Below are positions 1 to 4,610 of a stretch of 7,668 bases of DNA, in pieces. This stretch comes from an uncultured Bacteroidota bacterium (GTDB lineage Bacteria > Bacteroidota > Bacteroidia > Chitinophagales > Chitinophagaceae): the NCBI GenBank assembly GCA_903881265.1, contig CAIRSV010000036.1, forward strand, positions 1 through 7,668. The letters run 5' to 3'. How positions within the stretch are numbered: position 1 is the stretch's first letter; the number at the start of each line of letters is the position of its first letter. The position numbers and the translations under genes were made by a program. The notes under the pieces were generated by a model. The model did no database searches. It had not been told where the DNA came from and saw only the letters and a list, made by a program, of their open reading frames with translations.

Positions 1-627
1 CAACAGGCTATGCTCAAATTATTGGAAGGCGCAGAAGTGCTTGTTCCTCCACAGGGCGGTCGAAAACATCCCGATCAAAAAATGGTCAAGGTGAATACGC
101 AGAATATTTTATTTATTTGTGGAGGCGCGTTTGAAGGGATTGATAAAATGATTGCACGTCGAATTTCCACTTCGTCTATCGGATTTAAAAGTACCAATGA
201 TCAAGCTAATTTAGACAAGGATAACTTGATTCAATACGTGAATTCCCAGGATTTGCGTAGTTATGGACTGATTCCTGAGTTGCTTGGTCGATTGCCCGTT
301 GTCACCTACTTAAAATCGCTCGATGCTGATGCGTTGCGAAGAATTTTAACTGAACCGAAAAACGCCTTGATAAAGCAATACAACGCATTGTTCGGATACG
401 AAGGCATCAAACTCGAAGTTGATAATGATGCACTCGATTTTATTGTGGAGAAGGCGATTGAATTTAAATTAGGGGGTAGGGGCTTGCGTTCTATATGCGA
501 ACTTATCATGACAGATGCCATGTTTGAGTTGCCAAGTGATAAAACAAAAAAGGTATTTAAGGTGACATTGTCTTACGCAAAAGACAAGATTGAAAAATCG
601 AAATATTCATATTTGAAAGTGGCATAA
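1..627 (+). CDS. clpX: ATP-dependent Clp protease ATP-binding subunit ClpX, C-terminal part (5' truncated by window)
   Basis: This is the C-terminal ~208 residues of ClpX, the hexameric AAA+ unfoldase that feeds substrates to ClpP in the cytoplasm. The reading frame is open from base 1 (QQAMLKLLEG), so the ATG at 10 is internal. Seen in order: the VPPQGGRKHP segment with the RKH pore loop (fragment residues 21-23), ILFICGGAF, the LIPELLGRLPV stretch carrying the arginine-finger-type Arg (fragment residue 97), and the sensor-2 motif GGRGLRS (Arg at 160 and 163) in the C-terminal small domain. The zinc-binding domain, Walker A and Walker B lie upstream of the window. In many bacteria clpX follows clpP; that cannot be checked here. 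The gene ends cleanly with TAA and shows no sign of damage. Identification is secure. Confidence 0.97.
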   Translation, partial: QQAMLKLLEGAEVLVPPQGGRKHPDQKMVKVNTQNILFICGGAFEGIDKMIARRISTSSIGFKSTNDQANLDKDNLIQYVNSQDLRSYGLIPELLGRLPVVTYLKSLDADALRRILTEPKNALIKQYNALFGYEGIKLEVDNDALDFIVEKAIEFKLGGRGLRSICELIMTDAMFELPSDKTKKVFKVTLSYAKDKIEKSKYSYLKVA

Positions 628-771
628 ACTGATGTTGATTTGATTTACTAAAAGCTGATTGAATAATCTTGATTTGGCGAAGTAGCAGCGGATACGTAAA
701 ACTCGGTTTCTTAAAGTATAACAACAACGTTTAGTCAAAACATTCATTTTGTAAATTATATTTCATTTCCT

Positions 772-795
772 GCTTCAAATGTCTATTTTTGAAGC
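772..795 (+). repeat. Perfect 8-bp inverted repeat (hairpin) just upstream of the ammonia-lyase remnant
   Basis: GCTTCAAA (772-779) is exactly complementary to TTTGAAGC (788-795), with an 8-base loop. It overlaps an upstream ATG at 779 and lies 13 bases before the preferred lyase start at 809. A TATATTTC box at 757-764 resembles a Bacteroidota -7 element (TAnnTTTG) and would place the RNA 5' end close to the hairpin, but no matching -33 box was found. No T-run follows, so it is a poor terminator. It may be a 5'-leader stem-loop or chance. Confidence 0.4.
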
Positions 796-808
796 TAGAA
801 AAATAGGT

Positions 809-1148
809 ATGAAGATAGAAATAACAGGTGGCGATCTCACTCTCAAAGAGTTTTATAAGATTGTCTATGAAAATGCCACGGTGGTGCTAAACAAATCTGC
901 TATCACAGAGCTCGATAAATGTTATAAATTTCTGAAAGAGTATTCAGAAAAAAAACTGATTTACGGCATCAATACCGGCTTCGGTCCAATGGCTCAGTAC
1001 AGAATTAATAATGAAGAACGGTATCAACTTCCAAATGAAATTATCACCGGTTACGAAAAGTGTGTATGATACAATTCGTAACATGGGGCCTGTTTTTATT
1101 GACGAACCCAAGGCGCGCTATGAAGAATTGGCGAGTGTTCGAAAATAG
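809..1148 (+). pseudogene. Aromatic amino acid (His/Phe/Tyr) ammonia-lyase remnant, internally deleted and frameshifted
   Basis: The first ~75 residues from ATG 809 match the N-terminus of the HAL/PAL/TAL family: a G-x-LTLKEFYKI start and the LIYGINTGFGPMAQY stretch containing the conserved catalytic Tyr (residue 52). Full-length family members have about 500 residues. Here the frame stops at 1067-1069 after 86 residues. One base over (frame from 1062) it continues as VYDTIRNMGPVF and ends at TAG 1146-1148, which resembles the C-terminal tail of these lyases. Removing one base near 1061 would join both parts into a 112-residue reading. The Ala-Ser-Gly segment that forms the MIO cofactor and the whole helical core are absent, so it cannot be an active enzyme. 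ATG 779 is in frame but falls in a hairpin; 809 (MKIEITGG) fits the family start better. In Bacteroidota such lyases often make the cinnamic or coumaric starter of flexirubin-type pigments. The N-terminal match is strong; the C-terminal match is from memory of the family and less certain. Confidence 0.8.
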
Positions 1149-1191
1149 TTAAGTGCGAATGATTTATACTAAAACCTCAAAAAAAATAACC

Positions 1192-2184
1192 ATGAAAAAA
1201 AATAGTACCCTGTTATTGTTGCTCTGTTTGATGAATATATTGTCGATCGCTCAACCCGTCTTGGATTCGTCGAATACGTGCCCTGCAGTGGGCGATGTAT
1301 TTATCGTTGCGAATTGCAATGGCGCTGTCAATATCGGTTCTGCTGGTGCTAATCAAACTTGGGACCTTTCAACTTTTTCAGCGACCAATTCCACCACGTA
1401 TGCTTGTATGTCAGCATCGGGTAGTTTGTTTCCGGCTTCTTCCGTTAAACTGAATTCCCTGACATCAACTTTGTATTATAAAGGGAATGCATCATCTCTT
1501 GAAGTTACTGGTATGGACAACACTGGGGCAGGTGTAGAATATGCCTATTCTAATACCGAACAATTGTTAAAGTTTCCATTTCAATTGGGTGATTCATTGA
1601 CTGATACTTGGGCTAATTCATTTGATAACGGACTTACCTTTTTTCGTCAGGGCACATCACATGTGTTGGCAGACGGATACGGTACGGTGATTCTTCCTGT
1701 GGGAACCTTTGGCAATGTGCTTCGTGTGCGAACGGTGCAAACCTATACCGATTCGTTACCAGGATTAGGTATTATGTATAGCTATATCAATACGATGTAT
1801 AATTGGTATATGCCGGGCCAACATCAACCTATAGCGAGTGTATCTAGTCTTGTGACAAATGGCTCTTCGCCCGTGGGCTATGGTTCTTATTTGGCATCTC
1901 TTGTAACGGCTAGCGAAGATGTCAGTTCGCAATTGGTTTCGGGTATGATAATTTATCCTAATCCTACCACTGAAGTATTTAATGTCAATCTTTCAAATAC
2001 AGTCAATCAGCTCACGTTTAATCTGACCGATTTTACTGGACGAGAGATTCCATTGAATGTGTTGCCTAAATCTTCAAATGAGTTTCAATTAACGCCTTCT
2101 AAAAAACTCTCTGGAACATTTATTCTCACGGTCAAAGCCAACGGAAAGACAATTAGTTCCGGTAGAATTCAATGTATAAATTAA
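1192..2184 (+). CDS. Secreted protein with type IX secretion system C-terminal sorting domain
   Basis: A 330-residue protein with a signal peptide (MKKNSTLLLLL, hydrophobic to about residue 19, likely cleavage before Gln21 in SIAQ). The body (about 25-240) is rich in Ser, Thr, Asn, Gly and Tyr, with no catalytic motif that I recognise; a GANQTWDLS stretch near 52-60 is of a type common in surface proteins of this phylum. Residues ~252-330 form a T9SS type A sorting domain: IIYPNPTTEVFNV, a central FNLTDFTGREI strand pair and LSGTFILTVKANGKTISSGR near the end. Such domains are exported by the Sec pathway, then passed through the outer membrane by the PorV/Sov-type machinery and cleaved or anchored at the surface. 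A GTG at 1153 is in frame, but ATG 1192 puts the Lys-rich signal peptide at the N-terminus. It starts 43 bases after the lyase remnant and ends at a strong terminator. The sorting role is well supported; the function of the body is unknown. Confidence 0.88.
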   Translation: MKKNSTLLLLLCLMNILSIAQPVLDSSNTCPAVGDVFIVANCNGAVNIGSAGANQTWDLSTFSATNSTTYACMSASGSLFPASSVKLNSLTSTLYYKGNASSLEVTGMDNTGAGVEYAYSNTEQLLKFPFQLGDSLTDTWANSFDNGLTFFRQGTSHVLADGYGTVILPVGTFGNVLRVRTVQTYTDSLPGLGIMYSYINTMYNWYMPGQHQPIASVSSLVTNGSSPVGYGSYLASLVTASEDVSSQLVSGMIIYPNPTTEVFNVNLSNTVNQLTFNLTDFTGREIPLNVLPKSSNEFQLTPSKKLSGTFILTVKANGKTISSGRIQCIN

Positions 2185-2190
2185 AAAATG

Positions 2191-2222
2191 AAATATGTTT
2201 TTTTTAGAAAAACATATTTTTT
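2191..2222 (+). terminator. Intrinsic terminator of the T9SS cargo gene
   Basis: AAATATGTTTTT (2191-2202) pairs perfectly over 12 bp with AAAAACATATTT (2208-2219) around a 5-base loop, with a T-run through 2222. It lies 6 bases after the stop codon at 2184. The stem is almost entirely A/T, and with A-runs on the other side it could also act on the - strand. It separates the cargo gene from the following beta-barrel gene. Confidence 0.75.
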
Positions 2223-2252
2223 GTTAGTAAATTACGCTCCAAATCCAGTTTA

Positions 2253-2945
2253 ATGAACAGAAAAATCGTCTTTTCTATCCTTTTATTTCTTTGTGCCTAT
2301 AGCGCTAATCTGAATGCTCAATTCAGAGTGGGTCCTACAGGCGGGTTTAATGTTAACCGTCAGGTAGTCAAATCAAATACGTATCGGTATGATGGGCTTT
2401 TTAAAAGTCGAATGGGCTATCATTTCGGCATCTTATCTGATTTGGTTATCACAAAAAATGTAAGTCTTCAATCAGAGCTTTTATACACGCATAAGGGAGG
2501 TTATTACAAAACCGAACGTCAGGATATTACCGAAGAGTATCAAAGTGACTTAGGATATCTTGAACTACCCGCTGTGATGACCTATAAGATTGATCTTCAT
2601 AACGCATTCGCCTTTGTAGGGGCTGGGCCTTATTTGAGTAAACTGCTGTTTTCAAAACATACTTATAACAGCAATGGATTTAATATTGAAAATGGAAAAT
2701 TAAGAGTAGGCACTAATACGGAAACAGATCAGATAAAGCCATGGGACGCTGGTATCAAATTGAAAGCAGGTTTCGAACTTAAGAAAGGGATGTACGTTTG
2801 TACTTTCTATGATTTAAGTACGTCAGATATCAATCCACAATTTATTATCACGCGAAACAAAAGTTTTGGTATTCAGTTGGCTTATATTTTCTCTGTGACG
2901 GAAGAAGATCGATACAATCGATTTGAGAATTTTTACGAATTTTAA
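2253..2945 (+). CDS. Outer-membrane beta-barrel protein (PorT-like / OMP_b-brl_2 type)
   Basis: A 230-residue protein with an N-terminal signal peptide (MNRKIVFSILLFLCAYSANLNA, likely cleavage before Gln23). It is followed by alternating polar/apolar strands typical of a small eight-strand barrel: FRVGPTGGFNVNR, YHFGILSDLVITKNVSLQSELLYTHKGG, a LGYLELPAVMTYKI stretch, FAFVGAGPYLS, WDAGIKLKAGFELKKG and a final FGIQLAYIFS strand. The LGYLELP...GAGPYLS pairing is characteristic of the PorT-like outer-membrane family of Bacteroidota. A charged 16-residue tail ending in Phe follows the last strand. Start ATG 2253 gives a textbook signal peptide. It sits after a terminator and 11 bases before the broken fabG, so the two may once have been co-transcribed. 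The family call is good; no transport or binding substrate can be assigned. Confidence 0.85.
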   Translation: MNRKIVFSILLFLCAYSANLNAQFRVGPTGGFNVNRQVVKSNTYRYDGLFKSRMGYHFGILSDLVITKNVSLQSELLYTHKGGYYKTERQDITEEYQSDLGYLELPAVMTYKIDLHNAFAFVGAGPYLSKLLFSKHTYNSNGFNIENGKLRVGTNTETDQIKPWDAGIKLKAGFELKKGMYVCTFYDLSTSDINPQFIITRNKSFGIQLAYIFSVTEEDRYNRFENFYEF

Positions 2946-2956
2946 TTTAAACTATC

Positions 2957-3691
2957 TTGGAAAAATATGCATTAGTTACCGGCGGAAGTCGCGGTATCGG
3001 TCGCAGTATATGTGTAAAATTAGCCGAAATGGGCTATCACATTCTCATTAATTATAAAAGTAACGAAGCTGAAGCGCTTAGCACAAAATAACTCTGCGAA
3101 GCCAAACAAGTCAAGGCAGAAATTCTACAATTTGATGTGTCTTCAAAAGACGAAATCGAACATACGCTTGGCCAATGGATTGAATCTGCCGGAAAAGAGA
3201 AGGTCATCGAAGTCTTAGTGAATAATGCCGGTATCCGTCAAGATACGCTGTTGTCATTTATGAGCGATGAGCAATGGAATACTGTTCTTGATACAAGTTT
3301 GCAGGGGATGTTTTATGTCACTCGGATGGTATTGAACCCAATGTTGATGAACCGATATGGCCGAATCGTAAATATCGTCTCGCTTAGTGGTTTAAAAGGA
3401 ATGGCTGGTCAGGTGAATTATAGCGCCGCGAAAGCAGGTATGATTGGCGCTACGAAAGCACTTGCACAGGAAATAGCCAAACGCAATGTTACTGTCAATG
3501 CGGTGGCGCCTGGATTTGTCAGTTCAGATATGACCGCCGATTTAGATGCAGTTGAACTCAGTAAAATGATTCCAATGAAACGATTTGGGAAGCCCGAGGA
3601 AGTGGCAGACTTAGTCGGATTTCTAGCATTTGTCAACGCGGCATATATCACAGGTCAGGTTGTTTCTATCAACGGCGGTCTTTATACATAA
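2957..3691 (+). pseudogene. 3-oxoacyl-ACP reductase (FabG-type SDR) interrupted by an in-frame TAA at codon 45
   Basis: Read through the stop, the frame gives a full-length ~244-residue short-chain dehydrogenase that would reduce 3-oxoacyl-ACP with NAD(P)H in the cytoplasm. Seen: nucleotide-binding TGGSRGIG (residues 8-15), NNAG (89-92), catalytic Ser142, Tyr155 and Lys159 (YSAAK, Ser-Tyr spacing 13 as in FabG), NAVAPGFVSSDMT, and the closing SINGG. The break is TAA at 3089-3091 (codon 45), where GAA to TAA would be a one-base change. The only plausible start is TTG 2957; TTG is unusual in this phylum and may itself be a decayed ATG. An ATG at 3137 opens the remaining 184 residues, but that product lacks the cofactor-binding loop. 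The sequence resembles the FabG subtype of flexirubin / aryl-polyene loci (SLSGLKGMAGQVNYSAAK, LVLNPMLMNRYGRIVN). A single-base sequencing error is the main alternative; in that case this is an intact fabG-like gene. Confidence 0.85.
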
Positions 3692-3695
3692 CGCT

Positions 3696-3798
3696 ATGTT
3701 TGTTCCCAACCTATATCGCAATGAGAATCGTGACGAAATGCTCGCGTTCATTACCCAACATAGTTTTGGTATTTGCGAATGCGCTGAAAAAAGTATGA
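3696..3798 (+). pseudogene. Remnant of a PaiB-type FMN-binding transcriptional regulator (N-terminus, possibly fused to C-terminus)
   Basis: From ATG 3696 the frame reads MFVPNLYRNENRDEMLAFI followed by TQHSFG. This resembles the first ~25 residues of PaiB-family FMN-binding proteins (pattern M-Y/F-I/V-P, an Arg two or three residues later, an acidic stretch, then AFI or AFM and SFx). Family members have about 200 residues; here recognisable similarity stops after about 25 and the frame runs into TAA at 3816-3818. In the next frame the sequence reads FANALKKV and stops at TGA 3796-3798, which could be the last residues of the same gene after an internal deletion. It begins 4 bases after the fabG stop. 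The N-terminal similarity is judged by eye and moderate; the C-terminal part is speculative. Confidence 0.42.
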
Positions 3799-3846
3799 TA
3801 TTAATTTCACTAATTTAATTTCTGCCCATAATTCTTGATGACATAT

Positions 3847-3877
3847 TTTCAGATATTGATCTATTTGTTTAACTTTC
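3847..3877 (+). promoter_or_regulatory. Possible promoter of the receiver-domain gene
   Basis: TTTC (3847-3850) and TAACTTTC (3870-3877) are separated by 19 bases, matching the layout of the Bacteroidota TTTG-N19-TAnnTTTG promoter with one mismatch in each box. It would give a leader of about 8-10 bases before ATG 3893. The layout is like the better promoter at 4563. Confidence 0.38.
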
Positions 3878-3892
3878 GGAAAATTTTGAACT

Positions 3893-4450
3893 ATGTCTGA
3901 AAGTAATATCGTAACCGGAGATAATCTGTCCCTTGAAAATTCACGCCACATGTTTGTGATTGATGATGATCCTGTGCAAACCGAGATGATTAAGGATTAT
4001 CTGAATGAGCGTTATGTGTTCACATTGAAAACCTATTCAGATGGTGAAGCAGCCTTGAAAGATCTAGTTATTTTTAAACCTGAAATGATTGTGTTAGATT
4101 ATCATCTCAATTCGAATAATCCAACGGCTAAAAATGGTATCGACGTATTGAAGGAAATCAAGAAATTAAGTCCGGCTACCAAAGTCATTATGTTCACGGG
4201 TGAAGATAATATTAATGTGGCACTTGAAAGTATGCGTAATGGCGCCTACGATTATATCATCAAAGGAGAAACAGCATTCAATAAAATTGAAAATACCGTG
4301 AATAGGCTTGGTGAAATGCATCGACTTGAAGCTGTCACGATTGCGCAAAAACGTACTATCTTAATCTTAAGCGTTGGTATAGGGGTTATTGTTGTCTTAG
4401 CCATTCTGTATGCAATCTTAGGCTCTCCATTCAAATATGGTGCGTCTTAA
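3893..4450 (+). CDS. Membrane-anchored single-domain response regulator (REC plus C-terminal transmembrane helix)
   Basis: A 185-residue protein. After a ~18-residue leader, residues 19-140 form a receiver domain: acidic pocket IDDDP (Asp24-Asp26), phospho-acceptor Asp69 in MIVLDYHLN, the FTGED switch residue Thr102, and Lys124 in YDYIIKG. All residues needed for phosphotransfer are present. There is no DNA-binding or enzymatic output domain. A polar helical linker (EMHRLEAVTIAQKR, 141-154) leads to a hydrophobic segment at ~155-176 (TILILSVGIGVIVVLAILYA) and a 9-residue tail. The basic QKR before the helix predicts a cytoplasmic receiver and an outside C-terminus. No histidine kinase lies in the window. 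It is flanked by the PaiB remnant and the M16 peptidase, each with its own spacing, so it is probably transcribed alone. The receiver call is firm; the role is unknown, with output perhaps by protein contact at the membrane. Confidence 0.9.
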   Translation: MSESNIVTGDNLSLENSRHMFVIDDDPVQTEMIKDYLNERYVFTLKTYSDGEAALKDLVIFKPEMIVLDYHLNSNNPTAKNGIDVLKEIKKLSPATKVIMFTGEDNINVALESMRNGAYDYIIKGETAFNKIENTVNRLGEMHRLEAVTIAQKRTILILSVGIGVIVVLAILYAILGSPFKYGAS

Positions 4451-4562
4451 TTTCGCACGATAATTGTTGCTCATCACGTAACGTATTCCTTTTGATTTAC
4501 CCATTTTCCAAGCATTGATTCGTGTTTGCATCTGTGTGTCTTTGAATAAAGAAATAACAGAA

Positions 4563-4593
4563 TTTGATTATTTGTAATTGACTTGTATCTTAG
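4563..4593 (+). promoter_or_regulatory. Promoter of the M16 peptidase gene (Bacteroidota -33/-7 type)
   Basis: TTTG (4563-4566), 19 bases, then TATCTTAG (4586-4593), matching TAnnTTTG in all but one fixed position. Transcription would start near 4600, leaving a leader of about 11 bases before ATG 4611. An in-frame TTG at 4578 lies inside this promoter and so cannot be the start codon. Confidence 0.6.
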
Positions 4594-4610
4594 TCGCTCA
4601 ATTTACACTC

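Noticed and set aside
306..521. Open frame on the - strand inside clpX
   Set aside because: It is fully antisense to strongly conserved ClpX coding sequence, has no recognisable motif and no start context.
628..771. Possible extra gene or RNA between clpX and the lyase remnant
   Set aside because: Only repeated TTGATTT-like words and short frames were seen; no motif, RNA fold or family could be supported.
3137..3691. Independent short dehydrogenase gene starting at ATG 3137
   Set aside because: The same frame upstream (from 2957) carries the TGGSRGIG cofactor loop, so this is the lower part of the interrupted fabG and would lack the nucleotide-binding site.
4440..4458. GTGCG / CGCAC inverted repeat around the stop codon of the receiver gene as a terminator
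   Set aside because: The stem is only 5 bp with a 9-base loop and no T-run follows; likely chance.
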